A stretch of DNA of 64,000 bases from Aristolochia californica. Lineage: Eukaryota > Streptophyta > Magnoliopsida > Piperales > Aristolochiaceae. The translations under genes and the position numbers were made by a program. Shown here piece after piece: positions 25,121 to 35,265 of the stretch. The notes under the pieces were generated by a model. That model did no database searches, was not told the DNA's origin, and worked only from the letters and a program-made list of their open reading frames with translations. The stretch is from the NCBI GenBank assembly GCA_029961685.1, contig JARWKL010000006.1:12530748-12594747 (forward strand). The letters run 5' to 3'. Every line of letters begins with the position of its first letter. Positions within the stretch are counted from its first letter, which is position 1.

Positions 25121-28039
25121 TTGTAAATATTCCACCGCACATTAAATTGAGAATTTTATTTTTTATACTCCTTGAAATTTTTGGATCATTTGGTCACTTG
25201 CATCTTCAACATGTTCCAGGCATGCATATCCACATTTAAAACATGTTATGATCAATTAGAAATATCTTTCTTATAAAATTCCCCCAAACTATTAGGGGTT
25301 GTTCCAGTGGAATTTCCCAAACATGGATAACAAAACTTTGGTGTTCATTTTTAGTGCGTGAAATAGTTTTATTCACTTACATTTGATATTGTTTTCAATT
25401 TTTCGCATACATAAACTCCTACATTTTCATTTGTGATCTATTTGCCTTATCTTTTTGTTTACAAGAAAAATGGGAGAGAGAAAACTCAAGTCTGGATTTG
25501 AAAAATAATTGAACATCCAAAATGGAAATGCACAAATGCTAAGAGAGATAATTCAAAAAAGTGTCTGTAATTTTTAAGGACTGTAAACTCTGTTAGTTTT
25601 TTATATATTAGGTTTTACAATCATCGAAAAAGGGAGGGCGAGGCTTTTTTAAAATTATTGACTCCCAAACCACAAGTCATTTCTATAAAAATTATAGCCG
25701 TTACACATCATTAATCGATCAAAATATTTATGATGATCTATGATTGTTAGGTCCGGTTTTTGTAAAATAGGCAAAAAGTGGATATTTTGGCTCTGCTAAA
25801 TATCCCACCGCACGTTAACTTGAGAATTTAATTTCTTCTGCTCTTTGAAATTTTTGGATCTTTAGGTCATTTGCTTCTTCAACATGTTTCAAGCATATAT
25901 ATCCACATTTAAAACATGTTAGGATCAATTAGAAATCTCTTTCTTATAAAATACTACCAAGCTATTTGGGGTTGTACTTGTGGAATTTGAAATCTCTTTC
26001 ATTTTTAGTAAGTGAAATAATTTTCTTCACTTACATTTGTTATAGTTTTCAATTTTTTGCATACATAAACTCTAAATTTTTCATTTTATTGTGATCTATT
26101 TGCCTTATCTTTTTGTTTACGAGAAAAATGGGTGAGTAAAAAGTCAAGTTTGGATTCTAAAAAAAATTGAACATCCAAAATGGAAATGCACAATTTCTGA
26201 GAGAGATAATTCCAGACAGTATCTGTGATTTTTAAGGATCGTAAACTCTATTATTTTTTATATATTAGGTATTGCAATCATTGAATGGGAGCCAGGCATT
26301 TTTAACTAAGTGTTGACCTCCAAGCCATTAATCATTTCTAACAAAAACTATAGCCATTACACATCATTAATTGATCAAAACATTTATGAGGATCTATGAT
26401 TTTTAGGTATGCTTCTTATATAATAGGCAAAAAGGGGGTTGTTTGGCTTTGGTAAATAACCCACCGCACATTAACTTGAGAATTGAATTTTTTCTACTCC
26501 TTGAATTTTTTGGATCATTAGGTCATTTGCATCTTCGACATGTTTCAGGCATGCATATTCACATTTAAAACTTGTTAGGATCGATTAGAAATCTCTTTCT
26601 TATAAAACTCCACCAAGCTATTAGCGGTTGTTCTAGTGGAATTTCCCAAACATGGATAACAAAACTTTGGTTTTCATTTTTAGTGCGTGAAATAATTTTC
26701 TTCACTTTCATTTGTTAAAGTTTTCAATTTTTTTCATTTATAACTCTAAAATTTTCATTTTGTTGTGATCTATTTGTCTTATCTTTTTGTTTTCGAGAAA
26801 AATGGAAGAGGTAAAACTGAAGTTTGGATTTGAAAAAAAAATGAAAATCCAAAATGGAAATGCACAAATGCAGACAGAGATAATTCCAAAAACTATATGT
26901 GATTTTTAAGGACTGTAAACTCTTTTATTCTTTTATATATTAGGTTTTGCAATCATTAGAAAAGAGGGGGTGAAGCATTTTTAACCGCGTGTTGACTCCC
27001 AAAGCATAAGCCATTTCTAACAAAAATTATAGCCGTTACACAATATTAATCGATCAAAATATTTACGATGGTCTATGATTGTTAGTTCCCATTTTTGTGA
27101 AACAGGCAAAAGGTGGGTTGTTTGGCTCTGGTAAATATCCCACCTCAAGTTAACTTGAGAATTTAATTGTTTCTACTCGAAATTTTTTGCATCATAAGGT
27201 CATTTGCATCTTCAACATGTTTCAGGTATGCATATCCACAACATTTAAAACAAGTTAGGATCAATTAGCAAGCTCTTTCTTATAAAATTCCACCAAGCTA
27301 TTAGGGGTTGTACTAGTGAAATTTCCCAAACATGGATAACAAAACTTTGGTGTCCATTTTAATGCGTGAAATAATTTTCTTCACATTCAATTATTTTATT
27401 TTTCAATTTTTTGCATACATAAACTCTAAAATTTTCATTTTGTCGTGATCTATTTGCCATATCTTTTTGTTTACGAGAAAAAAGGGAGAGTGAAAACTAA
27501 AGTTTGGATTTGAAAAAAAATTGAACGTCCAAAATGGAAATGCAAAAATGCTGAGTGACATAATTCCAAAAATTATCAGTGATTTTTAAGGATTGTAAAC
27601 TCTTTTACTTTTTTATATATTAGGTTTTGCAATCATTGAAATAGGGGGTGCGACACATATTTAACTGAGTGTTGACTCCAAAATCATAAGTCATTTCTAA
27701 GAAAAATTATATCCATTACACATTATTAATCGATCAAAACATTTACGATGATCTCTGATTGGTAGGTACGCTTTTTGTAAAATAGGCAATAAGTGGATTG
27801 TTTGGCTCTGGTAAAAATCCCACCGCACGTTATGACAATTTAATTTTTTTTGCTCCTTGAAATTTTTGGATCGCTAGGTCATTTGCATCTTCAACATGTT
27901 TCAAGCATGCATATCCACATTTAACTCATGTTGGATCAATTAGAAATCTCTTTCTTATAAAATTCCAGCAAACTATTTGGGGTAGCACTAGTTGAATTTC
28001 CCAAACATGGATCACAAAACTTTGGTGTTCATTTTTATG

Positions 28040-28200
28040 GCGTTAAATAATTTTCTCTTACATTTATTATAGTTTTCAATTTTTTGCATACATAAACTCT
28101 AAAATTTTCTTTTTGTTGAGAAATAATTTTCTTCACTTACATTTGTTATAGTTTTGAATTTTTTTGAATACGTAAACTCTAAAATTTTCATTTTTTTGTG
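28040..28200 (+). repeat. Partial internal duplication in a monomer
   Basis: The segment AAATAATTTTCT...AACTCTAAAATTTTC appears twice, near 28045-28108 and 28121-28188, joined through TTTTTGTTGAG. The same monomer later lacks its G-tract segment (28366). Confidence 0.8.
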
Positions 28201-28359
28201 ATCTATTTGCCTTATCTTTTTGTTTACGAGAAAAAGGGGACAGTAAAAACTCAAGTTTGGATTCTAAAAAAAATTGAACATCCAAAATGGAAATGCACAA
28301 TTGCTGAGTGAGATAATTCCAAACAGTATCTGTGATTTTTAAGGATTGTAAACTCTTTT

Positions 28360-28385
28360 ATTTTTTATAACTGAGTGTTAACTCC
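28360..28385 (+). other. Monomer lacking the G-tract segment
   Basis: TTTTATTTTTTATAACTGAGTGTTAACTCCC: the AGGTTTTGCAATCAT...GAGGCATTTTT stretch between TTATA and ACTGAGTG is gone. Confidence 0.82.
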
Positions 28386-28585
28386 CAAACCATAAGTCAT
28401 TTCTAACAAAAATTATAGTCATTACACATCATTAATCGATCAAAACATTTACGATGATCTATGATTGTCAGGTCTGTATTTTTTAAAATAGGCAAAAATT
28501 GGGTTGTTTGGCTCTGGTAAATATCCCACTGCACGTGAACTTGAGAATTTAATTTTTTCTACTCGAAATTTTTGGATCATTAGGT

Positions 28586-28590
28586 CATTT
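28586..28590. other. Target-site duplication of the copia element, left copy (CATTT)
   Basis: GGTCATTT precedes the 5' LTR and CATTTGAATCTTC follows the 3' LTR. Joining them restores the satellite phrase GGTCATTTGCATCTTC (with GAA for GCA). A 5-bp duplication is typical of Ty1/copia integration. Confidence 0.92.
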
Positions 28591-28967
28591 TTTTGGAAGA
28601 TGGGCTCAAACCCACGAGCTCAAGACAAGAAGCCCACACATCAAAGGAGTCACATATGTGTAAAATATGGTACTTTCCATAAAGATGGCATAGAAATGTA
28701 AATATGTGTTCCTTTTATGTCTTTTGTTTTATCAAGTTGTAGCCCTAAGGGTATTGTAAAACTATAAATAAAGGCAGGGCATTGAAGCACTCTCCACTCT
28801 TTCCACAAATTCGTCCAGCCCTCATTTTTCTTTTTGACGCAACCCTCTTCTCCCTTAATCCAAACTCTCTTCTTCCACGTTCTTCTTCTTCTCTTCTCCT
28901 TCTCTCTTCTTTTTCTTCTTCATTCTTGTTGATCTAAAGTTCTTTTCATGAGATCCTAAATTCTACA
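28591..28967 (+). repeat. 5' LTR of the copia element
   Basis: 377 bp ending GATCCTAAATTCTACA. The first two bases read TT where the 3' LTR has the canonical TG, so the 5' terminus is mutated. It has a pyrimidine-rich CTTCTTCTTC stretch near its 3' end. Compared with the 3' LTR it lacks 13 bp (ATTGGCTAAGAGGT region). A TATAAATA box is at 28763-28770. Confidence 0.95.
28763..28770 (+). promoter_or_regulatory. Candidate TATA box in the 5' LTR
   Basis: TATAAATA lies about 205 bp before the LTR end, a plausible core promoter for the element's transcript. The corresponding place in the 3' LTR reads TACAAATA, a T-to-C change that would weaken it. Confidence 0.6.
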
Positions 28968-28979
28968 TGGTATCAGAGC
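28968..28979 (+). other. Primer-binding site of the copia element
   Basis: TGGTATCAGAGC directly follows the LTR CA end. It is the standard plant copia primer site, complementary to the 3' end of initiator tRNA-Met. Confidence 0.95.
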
Positions 28980-29866
28980 AAGGAGTTTAGGATCTCTTCA
29001 TGGAGTTATTATGAAATTTGTTCAAGAAGTTGTAAAAGAAGTTCAGTCATAAAGAGATAAGTTCATCATCTTCTTATTTACGTTTTTTTTGTTTCCTTTT
29101 CTTATTTACATACTCCTTTTTACTGTTTTTCTTTACTTTCCTGAATTTTGAGTCACATCAAGTCAAGATAAATCTTTATATGTTGTAAAGATTATTTCTA
29201 TGACTAAATTGATGTTATAATCTTGACTCCTTGTAAATCAATTACAAGAGTGATCAAGATCATTTGTTGTTTGCATCTTATTAAGATTGATGGGTGAAAT
29301 TCAATTACCTTTATGTAATTTGGATCCATCTCATTTGAAGTAGAATTCCAGCACATGTTGTGTATCTTCTCCTACTTTAGGTTGCTCATGGGTTTATGTT
29401 GTGTTGTTGGATGCCCATTACATGTTTGATGAAATGCCAACAGCCATTTACCCTTTGTAGTTCCATTTTTTTTAACTTCAACAATTGAATTTTTTCTTAC
29501 GTTGAAGTCTCCCATGAGCTGAAGATAAATCTCTTCCAAGTGTCTTGATTTGTCGTTAAATCTTCTCTAAATTTTTGTCTATTGCTCGTTTGTGTTGGAG
29601 TTTGGATTAAGGCCTAATCGGTTGCATCTACTTTCTTCTCTTTGTTCTTATGAATACAAGAGAAGTTGAGTGATGGCTGGATGTTATTATCACTTTCTAA
29701 AGGCACAAATTTGTTGATAATTTGGTGCTAGCCCTTGTGAAAGAAATTGGTTCTTGTTCTCTTTTGTTGGTGATTGATTTGGTCTACGGGTTCTTCAAAT
29801 TACATAGAGTAATTGTTCTTTGAAGAAGGCCTTTTCCCTTGACCTCCATATTTTACTTGCCTCATC
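28980..29866 (+). other. Untranslated leader of the copia element
   Basis: About 890 bp between the primer site and the first gag ATG. It is T-rich with many short upstream ATGs, and no open frame or conserved motif is recognised in it. A long leader is common in plant LTR elements. Confidence 0.75.
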
Positions 29867-30910
29867 ATGGAGATTGGATACAATAGTAATAAGAGTGATA
29901 TACTCCGTATTACTACAATTCTGCTTAGAGGTCTCTCCAATTACATGAGCTGGTCACAATCAGTTCGAAGGGTTCTTATTACTCGTGACCTCTTGAGCCA
30001 CGTTGTTAACTTTCCTCCGATTGATGATGAAGATGCGTCCTACCACAAGTGGGTTAAGGATGATAACATGGTGATAAGTTGGCTCATTAATAGCATGGAA
30101 GAGTAGGTGGCCAACAAGGTGGTCCACTTGGAAACCACCAAGAACATATGGGACACTTGTGCCAAGCTTTACTCAAGCACTGCTTCATTACAAAAAATAT
30201 ATGATGTCTTACAAAACATGCTGCATATGAAACATGGAGATAATATTCACAAATTTTTGGCACGGTTTCGCGGTCTTTTTCAAGAATGGAAACTAGCTCA
30301 GCCATATTCCACTGATATTTCCGTTCAAGAATGACAAAGAGAAGTTTTGGCAGCAGCCATTTGCTTATCGAATATTAAACCATACCTTGAGGTGGCCAAA
30401 ATTCAACTTCTTAGTTCTTCTGCTCTTCCATCCTTCGTTGATATTAGTGCTATATTACTTAGGATACCGGATCCATCCCCTCCTTCTCCTATTGATGCTC
30501 CATCGGTGATTTTCTCTGGCAATCGGGGAACATCTTCCTTATCCCAAGGACGGGGCAGAAATATTAGAGAGGGTCGAACTATGAGAGGGGCTGAAAAAAG
30601 AGGTGGTAGAATGGGTCAAAAATCTTTTCGTACTGAGCCTCAAATTTGCACTTATTGTGGCCATCAGAACCACCTTGTGGCATCATGCTGGAAACTTCAT
30701 GGCAAGCCTGATTGGGCCACAGCTAACCCAGTCTCTGTTAACGTTGAGAAAAATGAAGATAAGGCTGAATCATCATCCAGAAATGTGATTCTTACGGCTG
30801 AGGACTATGTTGCATTTCAGAAAATGAAGTCTTTCATGGAATCTTCTATTCCCTCATCATCTATTGTTGCCACAACAATTGCCTCAGGTATGCTTTCTTC
30901 CTCTTCTTCC
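29867..30910 (+). pseudogene. gag: Copia gag (capsid and nucleocapsid) remnant
   Basis: The N-terminal part has the usual plant copia gag pattern, with a YMSW segment and later W-rich, helical text ending in a long Ser/Pro- and Arg/Gly-rich linker. A CX2CX4HX4C zinc knuckle (CTYCGHQNHLVASC) is encoded at about 30647-30688 and would bind the RNA genome. Two stops interrupt it: TAG at 30104-30106, after MEE, and TGA at 30332-30334, after VQE. The frame is the same before, between and after the stops, so these are point mutations and not splice or frameshift boundaries. Confidence 0.92.
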
Positions 30911-31300
30911 TCTTCCTCTTTGATCATCGACTCTGGGGCCTCCGAATATCTATCAGGTAACAAACACTTGTTGCAGTCCTTATCTCCTTGTTATCCTCAT
31001 AAATTCATTACTATTGCTGATGGTACCCAAACCAAGGTCCTTGGCAAAGGTTCCTCCTCTCTTACTTCATCTATTCCCCTTCAAGATGTCTTGTTTGTTC
31101 CTCAATTTCCTTTAAATTTGCTCTCGGTTAGCCAATTGACCAAATAATTAAATTGCTCTATCACCTTCTCACCGTCTTCTTGTGTCTTTTAGGATCTCAC
31201 TACGAAGCGGGTGATTGGTGGCGGCCATGAAAAGGGGGGTTTGTACTTCTTCACTCTTCCACCATTAGCTGCATTATCGTCCAGTACATCTGAGGCCTAA
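30911..31300 (+). pseudogene. Copia aspartic protease remnant
   Basis: The catalytic motif DSGAS is at 30929-30943, preceded by LII and followed by a conserved IADGT segment and a hydrophobic VLFVPQFPLNLLSV strand, as in copia proteases that cleave the polyprotein. Just after it, TAA 31145, TAG 31190 and TAA 31298 break the linker to integrase (text such as TTKRVIGGG and GGLYFF is still recognisable). The frame is shared with gag. Confidence 0.92.
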
Positions 31301-32350
31301 CTTTGGCACAACCGACTTGGTCAACCATCTACCCCTTCACTTCGTTCTTTGGTTCCATCTTTAAAAGGACTTTCTAATATCAGTTGTGAGGTTTGTCAAT
31401 TAAGTAAACATGTCAGGAGTACATATTCTCCTTGTCTTACAACTACAAGTACTGCTCCGTTTGAGCTAATACATTCTGATGTATGGGGCCCTTTATGTGT
31501 CTCAAATATTTCCCAAGTTAAATATTTTATCATTTTGTTGATGATTTTACTCGAGTGACTTGGTTATTTCTATTTAAAGAGCATTCCGAAATTCTTCCTT
31601 TGTTTACAATTTTCATGCTATGGTCTTGACACAATTTGGGAAGAAAATTCAAACCCTTAGATCTGATAATGCTAAGGAATACATGTCTCATGACTTCAAA
31701 TCATTTTGTGAGAGTAATGGGCTTATTCATCAAACATCATGTGCCTATACTCCTCAACAAAATGGTGTTGCTGAAAGGAAGAATCGTCATCTTCTTGAAG
31801 TTTCTCGGGGCCTCCTCTACTCCATGAAGGTACCCTATTTCTATTGGCCTCATGCTATTCTTACAGCATGCTTTCTCATTAATAGTTTACCTTCATCAGT
31901 CCTTCATCATAAAACTCCTTACTCTATGTTATTTAATGGCGAAGATCCTTTTTCTCTTCCTTTGAAAGTGTTTGGATGTACATGTTTTGTTCATGTTGCA
32001 TCTCCACATAAAAATAAACTTGATCCTCGGTCTATGAAGTTCATTTTTTTGGGATACTCTCGCACCCAGAAAGGTTATGTCTGTTATAATCCTACCCTTC
32101 GGAGGATGTTTATCTCTAGGGATGTGACTTTCTTTGAGGACACTCCCTTCTACTCCTCCCATGATGCTCCTCTAGGATGGACTTGTCCTTCTACTACTCC
32201 TTGTTCGCTTGTGCCGTTCAATCTTGAAGTGGATCCATCCCCTGATGCACCGGCCGTACCTTCACCTGTGGAGTTGTCAGATCCACCTGAGGTAAGTCCT
32301 TCTCCTCCTATGTATGGGCCTGAATTTGATACTCAGCCTATCTCTCTTGT
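31301..32350 (+). pseudogene. Copia integrase remnant
   Basis: The N-terminal zinc-binding part keeps LWHNRLG (His at 31307) and CEVC (Cys at 31385 and 31394). The second His is replaced: GQPS at 31319-31330 where the family has GHPS, so zinc binding would be lost. Catalytic residues of the core are still encoded: Asp in HSDVWGP (31478), Asp in RSDNAKEY (31665) and Glu in VAERKNR (31773), with 35 residues between the last two (DDE with 35-residue spacing). Two frameshifts, near 31530 and 31602, place the middle of the core in a third frame, and another near 32340 separates the C-terminal region. Confidence 0.93.
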
Positions 32351-33450
32351 ACTACTTCGCATCCTATCTCAAATTTTATGTCTCACCATCGCTTGTCTTT
32401 CGAGTGTTTTCAGTTTCTTGTGTCCCTTTCTTCTACTTCCATTCCACAGTCGTATTAGGAGGCCCTGAGACATCCAGGATGGAAGGCGGCTATGGATGAA
32501 GAAATGCACGCCTTATATGAAAACAAAACCTGGTACTTAACATCACTCCTGAAAGGTAAAAGATCGGTTGGTTGTCGATGGGTTTTTTCAATGAAACATA
32601 ATCCTGATGGATTGGTTGCTCGTCTTAAAGCTCGACTGGTTGCTAAGGGCTATACGCAGTGCTATGGGATAGATTATGAGGAGACCTTCTCTCCTGTTGC
32701 AAAATTGAATTCGGTACACATCATCTTATCTATTGCTGCTAACACCTCATGGCCCGTCTATCAGTTGGATGTTAAAAATGCTTTTTTAAATGGTGATATC
32801 AGTGAGGAAATTTATATGGTTCAACCACCTAGTTATGTGGTTGAGGGGAAGTCAGTATGCCGGTTAAAAAAGTCTATATGGGCTTAAGCAGTCCCCTCGG
32901 GCTTGGTTTGATAAATTTAGTCAAACACTCCTACGATTTGGTTTTCATTGGTGCTCAGTTGATCATTCCATATATTATAAAGATACAGTCAAAGGGAAAA
33001 TATTATTGGCCGTATACGTGGATGATATTATCTTAACCGGTGATGATGCTTTGAGCATACAAGAGGTGAAACAGATGATATGTCAGGAATTCAAGACTAA
33101 AGACCTTGGTATGCTTAAATATTTTTTGGGTATAGAAGTTCTTCAATCCAAACATGGGATAATATTGTCTCAAAGGAAATATGTCTTGGATCTCCTTGAA
33201 GAAACAAGAATGAAGGGTTGTAGACCAGTTGACACACCTATGGATACAAATGTAAAATTATGTGCCACAAATGAAGAAGATATTGATATTGGCAAATATC
33301 AAAGACTCGTGGGAAAATTGATTTATCTCACGGTAACTAGGCCAGACATGTCATATGTTGTAAGTGTGGTGAGTCAATTCATGCACAAACCAAAAATTAC
33401 CCACTGGCAGGCTTTAGAGAGAATATTACGTTATCTAAAAGGAGCTCCAG
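32351..33450 (+). pseudogene. Copia reverse transcriptase remnant
   Basis: The start of the domain shows HPGWKAAMDEEM (from about 32468), then KARLVAKGYTQ, FSPVAK, and the first catalytic region QLDVKNAFLNGD (Asp at 32768). The active-site motif YVDD is at 33015-33026 and is followed by ILTGDD and KDLG..YFLGIE. Lesions are TAG 32456-32458 just upstream and a 2-bp deletion near 32876 in the SLYGLKQ-type motif, which shifts the frame. All catalytic residues that I can locate are intact. Confidence 0.94.
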
Positions 33451-33972
33451 GAAGAGGATTGCTGTATAAAAAACATGGGCACTTCAATATAGAAGGCTTC
33501 TCAGATGCAGATTGGGTCGGATCTCCTGATGATAGAAAATCTACATCAGGATATTGTACTCTAGTTGGGGGAAAACTTGGTTACATGGAAAAGTAAGAAG
33601 AAAAATGTGGTTTTAAGATCTAGCGCCGAAGCAGAATACAGAGCTATGGCCCATACCGTTAGTGAAATTTTATGGATTAGGACCCTTCTTACTGAACTAG
33701 GTTTATATAAAAAGGGGTCCATGAATCTGCATTGTGATAATCAAGCAGCTATTCATATCACTTCAAATCCAGTTTTTCATGAAAGAACTAAACATATTGT
33801 GGTGGATTGTCATTTTATATGGGACAAGTTTCAAGCAGGAATAATCTATCTCAAACATGTGTCATCTCAAGAGCAAGTAGCTGAAATTCTCACTAAACCC
33901 GTTACATCTAAAATCCTATCGTTTATATGTGGCAAGCTGGGTATTTATGATATCTTTTCTCCTCTAGTTTGA
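33451..33972 (+). pseudogene. Copia RNase H remnant
   Basis: The motifs of copia RNase H follow in order: GFSDADWVGS with DDRKSTSGYC, SSAEAEYRAMA (from about 33619), LHCDNQAAIHI, and HERTKHIVVDCHFI, ending DIFSPLV at the stop. A single extra base near 33568 splits it between two frames. Its C-terminus lies 8 bp before the polypurine tract, as is usual. Confidence 0.93.
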
Positions 33973-33979
33973 GGGGGAG
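33971..33979 (+). other. Polypurine tract of the copia element
   Basis: GAGGGGGAG immediately before the TGTTGG start of the 3' LTR. It primes plus-strand DNA synthesis in this class of element. Confidence 0.93.
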
Positions 33980-34369
33980 TGTTGGAGGATGGGCTCAAGC
34001 CCACGAGCTCAAGACAAGAAGCCCACATGTCAAAGGAGTGGCATATGTGTAAAATATGGTACTTTCCGTAAAGATGGCATAGAATTGTAAATATGTGTTC
34101 CTTTTATGTCTTTTGTTTTATCAAGTTGTAGCCCTAAGGGTATTGTAAAACTACAAATAAAGGCATTGGCTAAGAGGTAGGGCATTGAAGCACTCTCCTC
34201 TCATTCCACAAATTCGTCCAACCTCATTTTTCCTTTTGACGTAACCCTCTTCTCCCTTAATCCAAACTCTCTTCTTCCACGTTCTTCTTCTTCTCTTCTC
34301 CTTCTCTCTTCTTCTTCTTCTTCTTTCTTGTTGATCTAAAGTTCCTTTCATGAGATCCTAAATTCTACA
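33980..34369 (+). repeat. 3' LTR of the copia element
   Basis: 390 bp, TGTTGGAGGATGGG to AATTCTACA, with canonical TG...CA ends. It carries the 13 bp missing from the 5' LTR and TACAAATA in place of the 5' LTR TATAAATA. The reverse strand of its pyrimidine-rich part yields a spurious Arg/Lys-rich open frame. Confidence 0.95.
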
Positions 34370-34374
34370 CATTT
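34370..34374. other. Target-site duplication of the copia element, right copy (CATTT)
   Basis: Identical to 28586-28590, and followed by GAATCTTCAACATG of the same monomer. Confidence 0.92.
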
Positions 34375-34679
34375 GAATCTTCAACATGTTTCAGGCTTGC
34401 ATATCCACATTTAAAACAAGCTAGGATCAATTAAAAATCTCTTTCTTATAAAATTCCACAAAGCTATTAGGGGTTTCACTAGTGGAATTTCCCAAACATG
34501 GATAACAAAACTTAGGTGTTCATTTATAGTGGGTGAAATAATTTGCTTCAGTTACATTTATTATAGTTTTCATTTTTTTGCATACATAAACTCTAAAATT
34601 TTCTTTTTGTTGTGATCAATTTGCCTTATCTTTTTGTTTACGAGAAAAATGGGAGAGTGAAAACTCAAGTTTGGATTTG

Positions 34680-35265
34680 AAAAGAAAGTAAACATCCAAA
34701 ATGGAAATGCTCAAATGCTGAGAAAGATAATTCCAAAAAGTATTTGTGATTTTTATGGATTATAAACTCTTTTTGTTTTTTATATATTAGGTTTTGCAAT
34801 CATCAAAAAATGAGGGGCGAGGCATTTTTAACTGAGTGTTGACTCCCAAACCATAAGTCATTTCTAATAAAAATTATAACTGTTACACATCATTAATTGA
34901 ACAAAACATTTACGATGATCTAGGATTGTTAGGTCTGCTTTTTTTAAAATAGGCAAAAAGTGGGTTGTTTGGCTCCGGTAAATATCCCACTACACATTAA
35001 CTTGAGAATTTATTTTTTTCTACTCCATGAAATTTTTGAATCATTTGGTAATTTTCATCTTCAACATGTTTTAGTCATGCTTATCCACATTTTAAACATG
35101 TTAGGATCAATTAGAAATCTCTTTCTCATAAAATTCCACCAAGCTATTAGGGGTTGTACTAGTGGAATTTCCCAAACATGGATAACAAAACTTTGGTGTT
35201 CATTTTTAGTGCGTGAAATAATTTTCTTCACTTACATTTGTTATAGTTTTTAATTTTTTGCATAC
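34680..35265 (+). repeat. Satellite segment duplicated 2.72 kb downstream, copy 1
   Basis: This segment is closely matched by 37396-37985. Shared rare variants are GAGGGGCGAGGC in place of the long G tract, TTAATTGAACAAAA, GGCTCCGGTAA, CTACTCCATGAAA, and TTTTAGTCATGCTTATCC before the anchor. The offset is about 2,716 bp, which is four monomers. Confidence 0.75.

Larger units (their letters stand above)
11505..28590 (+). repeat. Satellite array, central-left block
   Basis: About 25 monomers in the same orientation, with anchors near 11690, 12372, 13095, 13768, 14444, 15164, 15802, 16485, 17156, 17842, 18507, 19184, 19860, 20516, 21198, 21877, 22556, 23205, 23876, 24548, 25244, 25918, 26573, 27247 and 27924. 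Spacing is about 640-725 bp, mostly 655-686. Monomers at about 21.9-23.6 kb form a small related group: they share AATGGAACATCCAAAATGC and a GATAAAAAAAT variant of the ATCGATCAAAAC segment. The last monomer is split at 28590 by the copia element. No genes are seen. Confidence 0.95.
29867..33972 (+). pseudogene. gag-pol: Copia gag-pol polyprotein remnant (broken)
   Basis: The original single frame starts at ATG 29867 (MEIGYNSNKSD) and ends at the TGA 33970-33972, giving a polyprotein of about 1,370 codons. Visible lesions are in-frame stops TAG 30104, TGA 30332, TAA 31145, TAG 31190 and TAA 31298, frameshifts near 31530, 31602 and 32340, TAG 32456, a 2-bp loss near 32876 and a 1-bp gain near 33568. 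Domains remain in copia order: gag with a CCHC knuckle, aspartic protease, integrase, reverse transcriptase, RNase H. Several stops fit C-to-T or G-to-A change from CAG, CAA or TGG codons, consistent with decay of methylated DNA. No functional product can be made from this copy. Whether part of it is transcribed cannot be told from sequence. Confidence 0.95.
28591..34369 (+). mobile_element. Ty1/copia LTR retrotransposon, complete in structure but coding-dead (5.78 kb)
   Basis: The element has two LTRs (377 and 390 bp), an initiator tRNA-Met primer site, a polypurine tract and a 5-bp target duplication. Its gag-protease-integrase-RT-RNase H region occupies one original reading frame. The gene order places it in Ty1/copia (Pseudoviridae-like) rather than Ty3/gypsy. 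The LTRs differ at about 17-18 bases by eye plus a 13-bp indel, roughly 5 percent, so the insertion is not recent. The coding region is broken by several stops and frameshifts. It carries ordinary plant coding composition in an otherwise AT-rich satellite and is inserted in the same orientation as the monomers. I cannot assign the copia clade by reading alone. Confidence 0.96.

Noticed and set aside
30087..30305. Minus-strand frame over gag, and 31929-32162 over integrase
   Set aside because: Both are antisense shadows of a clearly recognisable copia coding region.
31145..31192. Stops between protease and integrase as a programmed readthrough or frameshift site
   Set aside because: Plant copia elements normally use one continuous frame, and the same kind of stop occurs in gag and before RT, so decay is the simpler explanation.
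34151..34351. Arg/Lys-rich 66-codon minus-strand frame
   Set aside because: It is the antisense of the pyrimidine-rich CTTCTT part of the 3' LTR.
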